Notes: a model not told the origin generated them from the sequence alone. A DNA stretch of 64,000 nt from Moryella indoligenes (GCF_030812885.1 NZ_JAUSTO010000012.1:3533-67532), one strand, 5' to 3'; numbered from the stretch's first letter, positions 33,164-42,569 are shown. Made by a program: numbers and translations.

Positions 33164-33192
33164 ATTGTACTCGCCGCTCCCGCAAAAAGCAA
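33164..33192 (-). promoter_or_regulatory. Putative gap promoter
   Basis: TTGCTT (33192-33187), 17-nt spacer, TACAAT (33169-33164) on the minus strand, about 65 bp upstream of the gap start. A second possible TTGACT lies closer to the gene but lacks a well-placed -10. Confidence 0.45.
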
Positions 33193-33218
33193 GCTTACAG
33201 TGAAAATATATGTCTGCC

Positions 33219-34889
33219 TCACATCTCATTCATGATATATTCCGCCATGTTCTCAGCGTGGTCAGAAATACGCTCCAGATTATCGATGATTTCTATAAAC
33301 ACAAGACCTGCGGCCGGATTGCACTCTCCGCGGGACAGACGCTCAATATGCCTCTCCTTCTGCTCATCGCGAAGCGTGTCCACAAGATCCTCACAGACAC
33401 TCACCCTGCGTGCCAGCGCAACACTGCGCTTTGCCCGGGCCTCCACAGCCGTTCCGAAGGCTTCCTTCACCGCTTCAGTGATCTCCCTCAGATCCGCGCG
33501 TCCCGTCGCGGAGAGCTCAAGACCTCTCTGTCCCAGAATCTGCACATTTTCCGCAATATTTTCCGCGTGATCCCCGCTTCGCTCAATATCTGTCAGCGAA
33601 TTAAAGAGATTCGTCACCACAAGCTTCTGATGATCATTCACAGACAGTGTGCTCGCGTGCACCAGATACTCTCCCAGCTCTTTATTGATCTGATTCAGAC
33701 GCTTCTCCTCAGCAAAGATCTGCTCTATCGTTTTTTCATCTCTGGTGAAACAGACCTCACAGGCGCGGTCAATATTCTCCTGTGCAAGCCGCCCCATATT
33801 TGCGACCTCATTGGAGAGCGCCGCAATTGCCATTGCCGGCTGACCGAAGATACGCGGATCCAGATGCGTCAGCGGCTGCTCCTTTGCATACTCCTCAGCA
33901 GCCTCATCCTCACCCGGACGCTCCCGCACAACAATGCCGGAGAGCTCCACAATATGATCCGCCATCGGGAACACCAGCAGAGTCATAATGCAGTTAAAAA
34001 AAGTATGAAAGAGAGAAATCTGCACCGGAGTGATGCTGTGATGTGCGATCTGCGGAAGAGCGGTGAAGAGCAGGGTACCACCAACACCGAAGAGAACTGC
34101 TCCGATCACATTAAAGCTCAGATTCATCACCGCAGCCCGCTTTGCCGTGCGGGAGCTGCCCACCGCAGACATCATACCTGTCACGCAGGATCCGATATTG
34201 CCGCCGAGCGTGATGAAAACAGCCGCATTGGCTGTGACCAGCCCGTTCATGGCAAGGGTCTGCAGAATACCGATGGATACCGAGGAGCTCTGCAGCAGTC
34301 CGGTAATCAGGGCTCCGGAGAGTATGCCCAGAATCGGATTATACCCAAGTGCAGTGAATACCTCAGCAAAGATCGGTGCATCTGTGTAAAGCGAAATCGC
34401 GTCCGACATAAAACTGAGGCCCTGAAACAGAAGACCGATTCCGATGATGATCTCCGCCCCCACCTTCTTCTTTGGGGATTTCGCAAACATCATGATGCCC
34501 GCGCCAATCCCTGTAAGCAGCGGCGCATAAAATTCCGGGTTCAGTACCTTTAATGAATCCCCCAGCTGGCTCAGCGATACGATCCAAGCGGTGACCGTGG
34601 TTCCGACATTGGCGCCCATGATAACGCCGACTGCCTGACCGAGCGTCATCAGTCCGGCACTGACAAAACCGACAACCATGACTGTGGTCGCTCCGGAGCT
34701 CTGAATAATGGCCGTGATCGCCGCACCGACAAGCACCGCTGTAAAGCGATTGCTCGTCAGCATGCCAAGAAAATCCTTCATACGGTTACCGGCGGTCTTC
34801 TGCATTCCGTCAGCCATAAGGTGCATGCCGTAGAGGAACATTCCAATGCCGCCGATAAACATAAACAGATTTGTGATATTTTCCAGCAT
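33219..34889 (-). CDS. Na/Pi cotransporter family protein with PhoU-like C terminus
   Basis: 556 residues. The N-terminal 310 residues are hydrophobic and contain the inverted Na/Pi repeats, each with a Gln-Ser-Ser-type motif: IIQSSGATTVMVVGFV and GLLQSSSVSIGILQTLAM. The last 220 residues are helical and PhoU-like (RLNQINKELGEYLVHAS, LTDIERSGDHAENIAE, ISDHAENMAEYI). It likely exports or imports phosphate with Na+, with the PhoU part regulating flux. GGGAGAC precedes the ATG. It follows the gap promoter region with no shared function apparent. Confidence 0.9.
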   Translation of the reverse strand: MLENITNLFMFIGGIGMFLYGMHLMADGMQKTAGNRMKDFLGMLTSNRFTAVLVGAAITAIIQSSGATTVMVVGFVSAGLMTLGQAVGVIMGANVGTTVTAWIVSLSQLGDSLKVLNPEFYAPLLTGIGAGIMMFAKSPKKKVGAEIIIGIGLLFQGLSFMSDAISLYTDAPIFAEVFTALGYNPILGILSGALITGLLQSSSVSIGILQTLAMNGLVTANAAVFITLGGNIGSCVTGMMSAVGSSRTAKRAAVMNLSFNVIGAVLFGVGGTLLFTALPQIAHHSITPVQISLFHTFFNCIMTLLVFPMADHIVELSGIVVRERPGEDEAAEEYAKEQPLTHLDPRIFGQPAMAIAALSNEVANMGRLAQENIDRACEVCFTRDEKTIEQIFAEEKRLNQINKELGEYLVHASTLSVNDHQKLVVTNLFNSLTDIERSGDHAENIAENVQILGQRGLELSATGRADLREITEAVKEAFGTAVEARAKRSVALARRVSVCEDLVDTLRDEQKERHIERLSRGECNPAAGLVFIEIIDNLERISDHAENMAEYIMNEM

Positions 34890-35098
34890 AAGTCTCCCGG
34901 GGAAGCGCTTTCCCTCTCTATCTTCTCTTCTTCTCTACAAAAAGCAGTGTAGCACACGGCCTAAATTTTCCGCAATTCTGAAGACTGCACAAGAAATAGC
35001 AGGCACGCTTCCCCTGCGTAGTCGTTTTGATAAATAAGCCCTCCTACTGCCCCAAACTGCCGTGGAAACGCTTTACTTTTCACTCCGGAGACTATAGA

Positions 35099-35578
35099 TT
35101 AAGAGGATAAGCTCTCCAGCCTTTTCCCGTTCAGCATGGCCTGCACCAGCATATCCCCCTCATAGACCAGCTTCAGAGAAAAAAAAGGGACAGCAGAGAG
35201 CAGCAGCTTTAAAAATATCCTGTCTCCCTCCCAGAGATTCAGATCCATCACCTTCTCAATAGGAATCCACTCTGCGACGCCCTCATCACAGCTGTGGTAC
35301 TCCCCTGAGAAATCTGAGGAGGTAAAGAGATGCATATGCTCGGATTCCCAGCGGTCGGAAACAAAGGTGATGATCCCGCGATACTGCCAGGAGTGAAGCA
35401 GATAGCCAGTCTCCTCCTGCACCTCTCGGCACAGGCATTCTTCTGGGCTCTCGCTCTCCAGGAACTTACCGCCGACGCCGATCCATTTGCCCTCGTTCAG
35501 ATCGTTTTTCTTCCTGATGCGGTGCAGCATGAGCCAGCGGCCTTCCTTTTCGATGTAACAGAGCGTTGTACTGAACAT
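35099..35578 (-). CDS. NUDIX hydrolase (MutT-like)
   Basis: 159 residues with a complete NUDIX box: Gly-x5-Glu-x7-REVQEETGYL at about residues 37-59 (GKFLESESPEECLCREVQEE). The N terminus LCYIEKEGRWLMLHRIRKKND is typical of 8-oxo-dGTP/DNA-mismatch MutT-like members. It hydrolyses a nucleoside diphosphate linked to another group, with Mg2+; substrate unproven. AAGGAGG precedes the ATG. It diverges from the EamA gene across the 79-bp tandem repeat. Confidence 0.9.
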   Translation of the reverse strand: MFSTTLCYIEKEGRWLMLHRIRKKNDLNEGKWIGVGGKFLESESPEECLCREVQEETGYLLHSWQYRGIITFVSDRWESEHMHLFTSSDFSGEYHSCDEGVAEWIPIEKVMDLNLWEGDRIFLKLLLSAVPFFSLKLVYEGDMLVQAMLNGKRLESLSS

Positions 35579-35633
35579 ATGCTCCTCCTTTGTGCTAATA
35601 CGGATATCATACCGTCTTGCTGTTTTATCATCT

Positions 35634-35963
35634 CGTTATTTTACCATCTCGCTTCCGCTCGATGGGTTTTCTCGTCAAGACTTCTCCTGCGCAAGCGCGA
35701 GGAGTCTTTCCTCGTTATTTTACCATCTCGCTTCCGCTCGATGGGTTTTGTCGTCAAGACTTCTCCTGCGCAGGCGCGGGGGGTCTTTCCTCGTTATTTT
35801 ACCATCTCGCTCCCGCTCGATGGGTTTTCTCGTCAAAACTCCTCCTGCGCAGGCGCGAGGAGTCTTTCCTCGTTATTTTACCATCTCGCTTCCGCTCGAT
35901 GGAGTTTCTCGTCAAAACTCCATTTGCGCAAGCGCATGGAGTCTTTCCTCGTTATTTTACCAT
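35634..35963. repeat. 79-bp tandem repeat (four units plus a partial fifth)
   Basis: Units start at 35634, 35713, 35792, 35871 and 35950, exactly 79 bp apart, each beginning CGTTATTTTACCAT. The fifth stops after 14 bp and runs into the EamA ribosome site. Each unit has two inverted repeats: CCATC...GATGG, and an arm pair around a GCGC core. In unit 3 the arms are ACTCCTC/GAGGAGT, in unit 4 ACTCCAT/ATGGAGT, so base pairing is kept although bases differ. All frames through it are open, but 79 is not a multiple of three, so protein coding is unlikely. It fills the 401-bp gap between the NUDIX gene and eamA. Confidence 0.85.
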
Positions 35964-35979
35964 ATTTTCGGAGGTCTTT

Positions 35980-36879
35980 ATGTCTTCTATTCAAAAGCGT
36001 GGTCTCATCTGCGGGGTGCTGGGTGCGGCGTCCTGGGGCGCATCCGGAACCTGCGGTCAGTTTCTCTTTCAGAACTACCCCGTGGACTCCTTCTGGCTCA
36101 CAGCTTTTCGCATGAGCTGCTCCGGAGCCATACTCTTTGCACTCTCCTGGCTGCGACAGAAAAATGAACTGAGGCGCTTTCTCACGGACCGCCGTTCGCT
36201 CGCGGAGCTCGCTGCCTTCTCTGTATTCGGTCTGCTCTTAAGCCAGCTCGCCTACCTCACCGCGATCCAGTACTCCAACGCCGGTACCGCAACTGTACTG
36301 CAGAGCCTGAGCATCGTCCTTATCACAATACTCTTTTATATCCGACGTCGCACACTGCCTCCCAGAATGCAGCTGCTTGCGATCCTCCTCGCTTTTCTCG
36401 GCATCTTTTTCGTCGCGACACAGGGAAACCCCGCGACGCTTGCCATCACGCCGCCGGGGCTTATCTGGGGTCTCGCTGCCGCCGCCGGTGCCGCAGGATA
36501 CTGCCTGCTCTCCGGTTCTCTCATCGACCGCTGGGGAAGCACAGCTGTCTGCGGCAGTGGTATGCTGATCGGCGGTCTGGTGTTTTCGCTGGTGACCGCT
36601 GTGTGGAAGCTCCCGCCTCTGGATCTCCGCGGCTGGATACTCATCGCCTGCATCATCCTGCTCGGAACCGTCATCGCTTACACACTGTTCCTTCAGTGCA
36701 TTCACGACTTGGGCCCGGTGAACGGCAACCTCCTCGCCGGAATCGAGCCGCTGACCGCAACTGCGCTCTCTGCCCTCCTCCTGCACTCCCGCTTCACAGC
36801 TGCCGATCTCATCGGCTTCGTATGCATCCTCAGCGCGGCGGCAATGCTGAATCTCACAGCTCAATCAGATCCCGTGTGA
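35980..36879 (+). CDS. EamA/DMT-family transporter
   Basis: 299 residues with ten hydrophobic helices, the two five-helix EamA repeats being visible (GLICGVLGAASWGASGTCGQF at the start of the first, PPGLIWGLAAAAGAAGYCLLSG at the start of the second). A Pro-Glu-type motif AGIEPLTATALSALLL near residue 260 is characteristic. Family members export amino acids or other metabolites; the substrate is unknown. ATG at 35980 is 5 nt after GGAGG; frames extending upstream run into tandem repeats. Its last 26 bp overlap the 3' end of the convergent pepP gene. Confidence 0.88.
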   Translation: MSSIQKRGLICGVLGAASWGASGTCGQFLFQNYPVDSFWLTAFRMSCSGAILFALSWLRQKNELRRFLTDRRSLAELAAFSVFGLLLSQLAYLTAIQYSNAGTATVLQSLSIVLITILFYIRRRTLPPRMQLLAILLAFLGIFFVATQGNPATLAITPPGLIWGLAAAAGAAGYCLLSGSLIDRWGSTAVCGSGMLIGGLVFSLVTAVWKLPPLDLRGWILIACIILLGTVIAYTLFLQCIHDLGPVNGNLLAGIEPLTATALSALLLHSRFTAADLIGFVCILSAAAMLNLTAQSDPV

Positions 36880-37921
36880 AACGCACCATATTCTCATAGC
36901 CCTCTTCTGTCACCAGGAGCTGGTCCTCGATGCGAACGCCGCCCCAGCCCGGAATATAGATTCCAGGCTCGATGGTGCGGACATTTCCCGCCGGGATCGG
37001 GTCAGTGTCCATCATAGAACAGAAGGGCCCCTCGTGTACAAAGAGGCCGATTCCGTGCCCGATGTTTGTATACTGATAGCCCATATACTCCGTGTCCCGG
37101 ATCGCCTTCAGTGAGGCCTCATAGATCTCTCTTCCGGTGACGCCCGCCTTCGTGACGGCGAGGGAATCCTCCACCATGCGCTTCTCCAGCTCATATACCT
37201 CCCGCTGCTTTTCCGTGGCCTTTCCGACGACCACAGTTCTGGTCATGTCGGACATGTAGCCATGCACCTGACAGCCAAAATCCATCAGCACAAAGTCACC
37301 GTACTCCACGGCCTTCTCTGATGGAATGCCATGGAGAAGAGAGGTTCTCGCGCCGGAAATCAGAATATTTCCATAGGGCATGGTGTCTGCCCCCTCCTGC
37401 ACCATATACAGAGAAAGCTTTGCGGCAAGCTCCTTCTCCGTGACTCCCACCCGTATCTCCGGCAAAAGCTTCTCCAGCGCGCGGCAGGATATCTCACAGG
37501 CAGCGCGCTGATACTGTATCTCCTGCGGCGTCTTAATGCGGCGCATCTTCTCTATGACATCCACTGTCGGAATGAGCTCTCCGCGTATTTTCCCAGAGAA
37601 ATCCTGATAGAAGGCGTAGCTCAGGCGATCTGCTTCGAAAGCAACTGTTCGGCAGTTATTTTCCTGCATGAGAGCCTGCACCGCATCCCCGATGGTTCTC
37701 CCGGGCTTTCTCCAGACACATATCTCATAGTCCGGGCACTCAATCGCAGCCTGCTCCGTGTAGCGCGGATCTGTCAGAAAGTAGTACTTGTTTTTCAGAA
37801 TCAGCAGGTAGCTGTCCGCTCCGGTAAAACCGCTGATGAAGCGCAGGTTTTCCTGCTTTGCGATAAAAAAACAGTCGATTTTCGCTTCTTCCATGTAGCG
37901 CAGCAGCTTCTCTTCATTCAT
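36854..37921 (-). CDS. pepP: Xaa-Pro aminopeptidase (M24 family)
   Basis: 355 residues, the length of short Xaa-Pro dipeptidase/aminopeptidase forms. An N-terminal creatinase-like domain (1-125) precedes the pita-bread catalytic domain. Metal ligands are visible in VLMDFGCQVHGYMSDMTRT (two Asp), NIGHGIGLFVHEGP (His), TIEPGIYIPG (Glu) and GVRIEDQLLV (Glu). It removes residues N-terminal to proline from short peptides in the cytoplasm. Last gene of the opp-peptidase run, 76 bp after pip. Its stop region overlaps that of eamA. Confidence 0.92.
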   Translation of the reverse strand: MNEEKLLRYMEEAKIDCFFIAKQENLRFISGFTGADSYLLILKNKYYFLTDPRYTEQAAIECPDYEICVWRKPGRTIGDAVQALMQENNCRTVAFEADRLSYAFYQDFSGKIRGELIPTVDVIEKMRRIKTPQEIQYQRAACEISCRALEKLLPEIRVGVTEKELAAKLSLYMVQEGADTMPYGNILISGARTSLLHGIPSEKAVEYGDFVLMDFGCQVHGYMSDMTRTVVVGKATEKQREVYELEKRMVEDSLAVTKAGVTGREIYEASLKAIRDTEYMGYQYTNIGHGIGLFVHEGPFCSMMDTDPIPAGNVRTIEPGIYIPGWGGVRIEDQLLVTEEGYENMVRFTRDLIEL

Positions 37922-37997
37922 TTCAATGCCCTCTCCTCTCAGAATTTCAATTCAAAATATTGCTCGGGAAAGTGCCTCCGGCGCTCCCCGCATAGCT

Positions 37998-38882
37998 TCA
38001 ATCGTACTGCTCCATCCACTCATTCAGCAGCGCACAGTAGCGCTCATTGTCCTCGACAAAACACATGTGACGACAGCCGGGGAAGAGCTCCCAGCGCGCA
38101 TTCGGAAGCCCGTCGTACATAGTCTTCGCAATGAGCGGCGTGCAGAGATCATTTGTCCCGCTGATGATGAGGGACGGTATCTCTATCTCCCGAAGCCGCG
38201 ACCGGTACTCCCAGTCCTTAAAGATTCCAGTTGCCTGAAACTCATTCTCGCCCTGCGTAGCAAGATAGGCGCTCCGTCCTGCCCTCTTTGGTCTCCTGAG
38301 ACACTCCGGGCTCTCCGCTGTCGGCGCTCCGGCGCAGAAGAGCTCCATATAGTGCGCCTCCGCCCTCTTGTACAGCTCCCCGCTGTAATCCCCGCTCTGC
38401 TCCGCCTCACGGACAGCTGCCTGCTCCTCTGCCGGCAGAAAGGCAAGCTGACGGTGCTGTTCCTCTGCCCAGAGTGCGCAGGAAGGAAGCGAACTCGAGA
38501 GTATTAATGACTGAACCCCCTCCGGTCTGTAGTTGCAGAGGTATTCGATCGCCAGCATCCCACCCCAGGACTGTCCGAGCAGATGCAGCTTCTCGAGCTT
38601 CAGCGTCTTTCGAAGCAGCATGAGCTCCTCATCCCATGTTTTGTAGGTCCATAGCTCCGGATGTTCTCCCTCAACCCACGAATTCCCGCAGCCGAGCTGA
38701 TCGTAGGAGATCACCTCTCTGCCTTCCTCTGCAAGACAGTCCAGCACCTCAAAGTAGTTGTGTGTGGAGCCCGGCCCTCCGTGGAGCAGCAGCAGAGGTT
38801 TCTTCCCGCCCCTGCTCTCTCCGACTATACGGTAGTAAGTCTGATAGCCCAGATATGGAATATAGCCCTCCCGAATCTTCAT
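37998..38882 (-). CDS. pip: Proline iminopeptidase (alpha/beta hydrolase)
   Basis: 294 residues. The oxyanion-hole motif LLHGGPGSTHNYFE, nucleophile Ser in LLGQSWGGML, Asp in SGTNDLCTP and His in CRHMCFVEDN make a complete catalytic set, and the HGGPG form is characteristic of proline iminopeptidases (family S33). It releases N-terminal proline from peptides. ATG at 38882 follows AAAGGGGAGAG. Together with pepP it allows proline-rich peptides imported by Opp to be fully degraded. Confidence 0.88.
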   Translation of the reverse strand: MKIREGYIPYLGYQTYYRIVGESRGGKKPLLLLHGGPGSTHNYFEVLDCLAEEGREVISYDQLGCGNSWVEGEHPELWTYKTWDEELMLLRKTLKLEKLHLLGQSWGGMLAIEYLCNYRPEGVQSLILSSSLPSCALWAEEQHRQLAFLPAEEQAAVREAEQSGDYSGELYKRAEAHYMELFCAGAPTAESPECLRRPKRAGRSAYLATQGENEFQATGIFKDWEYRSRLREIEIPSLIISGTNDLCTPLIAKTMYDGLPNARWELFPGCRHMCFVEDNERYCALLNEWMEQYD

Positions 38883-38931
38883 GCTCTCTCCCCTTTCTGC
38901 CTCCTGGCGACATGAACTCACTCCGTCTCAC

Positions 38932-39531
38932 TCAGAATATCAGCTTCACCTCATTGTTTGTGCGGAAGGGATTCGGAGAATTGATCGTCAGGATTTTTGT
39001 GATGCAGTTGGTAGGGTTCACCCAGTTGTGCGGCTGCTCCGAGTGGATCTGCACGCTGTCCCCCGGATTCAGCAGGTAGTGCTGCCCGTTCAGATATACC
39101 TCCAACACCCCTTCCATCACATAGACAAACTCCTCTCCCTTGTGCTGGTACAGCTCAAATTCTCCAAGATCACTGTTCGCAAAGGGCATCAGATGAAAAA
39201 TGCGCGGCAGGCAGGTAAACTCCCCCACGTTATTGCTCAGAATATACTGGACGATCTGCGGGCTCACCTGAGAGCACTGCAGCTCAAAGCTCCGGCACAC
39301 CGGCTGATCCTTCCCCGGCGCCGGCACAGAGGTAAAAAAGGAGGAGAGATCCGCGTCCAGTATCTCCGCGAGTTTCGCGAGAGAATCTATGGCAATTGTG
39401 GACTTCCCGTGCTCCAGTTGAGAGAGAAAGCCTATGGACAGACCTGATTTCTCACTCAGCTCCTTCAATGTATACTTTTTTTCTGTTCTCAGCGCCTTGA
39501 TCTTGGTGCCGATTGAAATACTGTGCTTCAT
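38932..39531 (-). CDS. XRE-family regulator with C-terminal cupin domain
   Basis: 199 residues. Residues about 5-65 are an XRE helix-turn-helix (IGTKIKALRTEKKYTLKELS, SGLSIGFLSQLEHGKS). Residues about 115-190 form a cupin barrel with HKGEEFVYVMEGVLEVYLNGQ and LNPGDSVQIHSEQPHNW, giving candidate metal/ligand-binding His and Glu. These proteins sense small molecules such as amino acids and control nearby transport or catabolic genes. It lies inside the opp-peptidase run (55 bp after oppF, 49 bp before pip), so it probably regulates this operon. ATG at 39531 follows GGAGGAAG. Confidence 0.9.
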   Translation of the reverse strand: MKHSISIGTKIKALRTEKKYTLKELSEKSGLSIGFLSQLEHGKSTIAIDSLAKLAEILDADLSSFFTSVPAPGKDQPVCRSFELQCSQVSPQIVQYILSNNVGEFTCLPRIFHLMPFANSDLGEFELYQHKGEEFVYVMEGVLEVYLNGQHYLLNPGDSVQIHSEQPHNWVNPTNCITKILTINSPNPFRTNNEVKLIF

Positions 39532-39586
39532 ACTTCCTCCTGTATTTTTCACTGTCACAACGCATCATTGACCCTCGCCGCGTACA

Positions 39587-40555
39587 TCACGATATCTGGT
39601 GGCAGGCAACAAAATGTCCGGGGCTCACCTCTCTCAGCTTCGGAAGAGCTTCTCTGCAGCGTTCCGTTGCGTAGGGACAGCGCTCCGCAAAGCGGCAGCA
39701 GTCCGGCGGATTCACCGGACTCGGAACCTCTCCCCTCACCATGATACGCTTCTGCTTTCGCACGAGCTGCGGATCCGCAACCGGAATGGAGGAGAGCAGC
39801 ACCTTTGTGTAAGGGTGCAGCGGGTGCGCATAGAGCTCCTCCGTTGTGGTAAATTCAACCATGGTTCCCAGATACATCACGATGATGCGATCCGAGATAT
39901 ACTTCACCACACTCAGATCATGTGCGATAAAGAGGTATGTGAGCGCCATTTCTGCCTGCAGCTCCTGCAGCAGGTTCAGCACCTGTGCCTGAATCGACAC
40001 ATCCAGCGCGGAAATCGGCTCATCGCAGACCACAAATTCCGGCTCCACCGCGAGCGCTCTGGCAATCCCGATGCGCTGCTTCTGTCCGCCTGAAAACTCA
40101 TGCGGAAAGCGCGAGAGATGATCCCGGTTCAGCCCCACCTTCTTCAGCATTTCCACTACTCTCTCGTCCATATCCCGCTCGGTGCAGAGCCCGTGCAGCC
40201 GCATGCCGTAGCCTACGATATCCTTCACCGTCTGTCTGGGATTCAGGGAGGAGTGCGGGTTCTGAAAGATCATCTGTACCTTCTTATGAAACTGCTTCTC
40301 CTCACTGCCCTTCAGTGAAAATATATCCTGTCCTCGGTAGCTCAGGCTCCCGTGTGTAGGCTCGTAGAGCTTCACCAGACAGCGACCTGTCGTTGACTTC
40401 CCGCAGCCGCTCTCTCCCACCAGTCCCAGGGTCTCCCCGCGGTAAATGTTGAAGCTCACGTGATCTACCGCCTTCAGCAGTTTCTTTCTGCCCAGCTGAA
40501 AATACTGACATAGGTCGTCCACCTGAAACAGAACTTCTCTCTCTTTCTTATTCAT
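39587..40555 (-). CDS. oppF: Oligopeptide ABC transporter ATP-binding protein OppF
   Basis: 322 residues with Walker A GESGCGKST, signature EFSGGQKQRIGIARAL, Walker B FVVCDEPISALD and a C-terminal OppF/D peptide-transport extension containing Cys residues (CCRFAERCPYATERC) that in this family often bind an Fe-S cluster. It energises peptide uptake with OppD. The start overlaps the oppD stop by ATGA. Confidence 0.94.
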   Translation of the reverse strand: MNKKEREVLFQVDDLCQYFQLGRKKLLKAVDHVSFNIYRGETLGLVGESGCGKSTTGRCLVKLYEPTHGSLSYRGQDIFSLKGSEEKQFHKKVQMIFQNPHSSLNPRQTVKDIVGYGMRLHGLCTERDMDERVVEMLKKVGLNRDHLSRFPHEFSGGQKQRIGIARALAVEPEFVVCDEPISALDVSIQAQVLNLLQELQAEMALTYLFIAHDLSVVKYISDRIIVMYLGTMVEFTTTEELYAHPLHPYTKVLLSSIPVADPQLVRKQKRIMVRGEVPSPVNPPDCCRFAERCPYATERCREALPKLREVSPGHFVACHQIS

Positions 40556-41580
40556 GCTTCCCCTGTCTCCCTCGTCCTGTAGCGCTTTCGAAGATCCACC
40601 TTCGGAGCTCCGGGATACTGCAGCCAGCAGGCAGATTTATGTTCCTCACTTAAGCGTATCTCCTCCGGCGCCCTCTCATAACAGATCTGCATGGCATGTG
40701 CACAGCGCGCCGCAAAGGGGCAGCCCTTCGGCGGTGCAAAGAGATCCGGCGGTGTGCCCTCAATCGGAATCAGCTGACTCTCCTTCGCAGTGTCCAGCGT
40801 CGCGATCGAATGCAGAAGGCCTGAGGTGTATGGGTGAGCCGTCTCATAAAAAATCTCATCCACTGTCCCGCGCTCTGCGATCTTTCCGCCGTACATGATG
40901 AGAACGCGGTCGCACATCTTTGCAATTACACCCATATCATGCGTGATCAGGATGATGGAGGTATTCATCCGCTCTCTCAGATCCCGAAGCAAATCCAGTA
41001 TCTGCGCCTCTATGGTCACATCCAGAGAGGTCGTCGGCTCATCCGCAATGATGAGACTCGGCTTTCCCACCATGGCAATTGCAATCATGACGCGCTGCTT
41101 CATACCGCCGGACAGCTCGTGCGGGTACTGCCTGCAGCGCCGTTCCGGCTCGTTAATGCCGACTGCTCGGAGTATCTCCAGCGCTCGCTCGCGGATTTCT
41201 GCCCTTCTGAGCCTGCGCCCGGCGAGTACTTCCTCAATCTGACGTCCCACCGTCATCGTCGGGTTCAGGGAGGTCATCGGATCCTGAAAGATAAAACCGA
41301 TCTCTGCACCGCGTATGCGCCGCATCTCCCCGGCGCTCTTTGTCACCATCTCCTCGCCCTTGTAGCGTATGGAGCCGTGCTCAAAAAAGCCCGGCGGCTC
41401 AGGATTCAGCTTCAGAATACAGGAGCAGGTCACGGACTTCCCGCAGCCGCTCTCTCCCACTATGCCTAGTATCTCTCCCTCTTTTACATGAAAGCTCACA
41501 TCCCGCACGGACTGAACCACGCCGCCATAAGTATGGAAGGAAAATTTCAGCTGACTCACTTCCAGTAAATTTTCGCTCAT
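40552..41580 (-). CDS. oppD: Oligopeptide ABC transporter ATP-binding protein OppD
   Basis: 342 residues. Walker A GESGCGKSV, signature ELSGGMKQRVMIAIAM, Walker B LIIADEPTTSLDV, and the C-terminal CPFAARCAHAMQIC extension of the family are present. Partner ATPase of OppF. AAGGAGG precedes the ATG, 10 bp after oppC. Confidence 0.94.
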   Translation of the reverse strand: MSENLLEVSQLKFSFHTYGGVVQSVRDVSFHVKEGEILGIVGESGCGKSVTCSCILKLNPEPPGFFEHGSIRYKGEEMVTKSAGEMRRIRGAEIGFIFQDPMTSLNPTMTVGRQIEEVLAGRRLRRAEIRERALEILRAVGINEPERRCRQYPHELSGGMKQRVMIAIAMVGKPSLIIADEPTTSLDVTIEAQILDLLRDLRERMNTSIILITHDMGVIAKMCDRVLIMYGGKIAERGTVDEIFYETAHPYTSGLLHSIATLDTAKESQLIPIEGTPPDLFAPPKGCPFAARCAHAMQICYERAPEEIRLSEEHKSACWLQYPGAPKVDLRKRYRTRETGEA

Positions 41581-41589
41581 ATTCCCTCC

Positions 41590-42558
41590 TTATTCCGTGC
41601 CCCGAAGACGCGGATCGAATGCATCCCGCAGACCATTGCCGAGCTGATTCAGCGCCAGAACCGTGGTGCAGATAAAAAACGCCGGAACATACAGCATATG
41701 CGGCGCCACCCGCAGCATCTTGGTGCCCTCCTTTGCGAGCACGCCCCAGGAGGCCTGCGGCGGGGAGATGCCCAGACCGATGTAGCTTAGGAATGCCTCC
41801 TGAAAAATAGCACTCGGGATCGCCATTGCCAGATTTGTGATGAGCAGCCCCATAATGTTGGGAATCAGCTCGCGGATAATGATGCTGAACATCGGCTCTC
41901 CCATTACGCGGGCAGCAAGCACAAATTCCTGCTCCTTCAGCCGCAGCACCTCACCGCGGGCAAAGCGGCAGGTACCCGCCCAGCCAACAATGGCCAGCGC
42001 CGTAATCAGCGAGCGGACCCCCGGCCCCAGCACCATCATCACAAGGATATTGACAATCAGCGAGGGAATGCCGTAGATCACATCAATGAGCCGCATCACG
42101 ATCATATCCAGCTTTCCACCGCAGTAGCCGCAGATCCCGCCTATAACTGTTCCTATCATGCTGTTCAGCAGCGCAGCAATGATTCCGATCGACAGTGAAA
42201 CGCGCGCTCCCATCCACACCCGCACCCAGAGATCTCTCCCGAGTGCATCCGTGCCGAACCAGTGCGCCCCTGAGAAGCTCTGCTTCATCGCATAGGCATC
42301 CTGCTCGTCAAAGCCATAGCGGCTCAGCGCGGGAGCGAATACCGCCAGCAATCCATATAGTATCAGCAGACAGAGACTGAAATATGCCACCCTGTTGATC
42401 CTGATCCTCCGCCACGCCTCCTGCCAGAAAGTGAGACTCGGCCGGGAGATCGATTCCATTTTTTCAAGGCTTTTTCCCACATGAATAAAATCCTCTGCTG
42501 TAGGGATATAATCCTCCGCCGGCTCTGCAGAGAATTCTCCTGCTTGTATCATATTCAT
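41590..42558 (-). CDS. oppC: Oligopeptide ABC transporter permease OppC
   Basis: 322 residues with six main hydrophobic helices and the EAA-type loop LKEQEFVLAARVMGEPMFSI that contacts the ATPases. The HWFGTDALGRDLWVRV segment after the first helix is typical of OppC/DppC. ATG at 42558 follows GGAGGGCAG; the extension to 42633 overlaps oppB and is unlike the family. Confidence 0.92.
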   Translation of the reverse strand: MNMIQAGEFSAEPAEDYIPTAEDFIHVGKSLEKMESISRPSLTFWQEAWRRIRINRVAYFSLCLLILYGLLAVFAPALSRYGFDEQDAYAMKQSFSGAHWFGTDALGRDLWVRVWMGARVSLSIGIIAALLNSMIGTVIGGICGYCGGKLDMIVMRLIDVIYGIPSLIVNILVMMVLGPGVRSLITALAIVGWAGTCRFARGEVLRLKEQEFVLAARVMGEPMFSIIIRELIPNIMGLLITNLAMAIPSAIFQEAFLSYIGLGISPPQASWGVLAKEGTKMLRVAPHMLYVPAFFICTTVLALNQLGNGLRDAFDPRLRGTE

Positions 42559-42569
42559 TCTCTGCCCTC

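Noticed and set aside
35634..35963. CRISPR array
   Set aside because: The whole 79-bp unit is repeated without unique spacers, and no cas genes are present.
35592..35980. Open frames through the 79-bp repeats, in two frames
   Set aside because: Unit length is not a multiple of three, so each unit is read differently; only the part after ATG 35980 matches a protein family.
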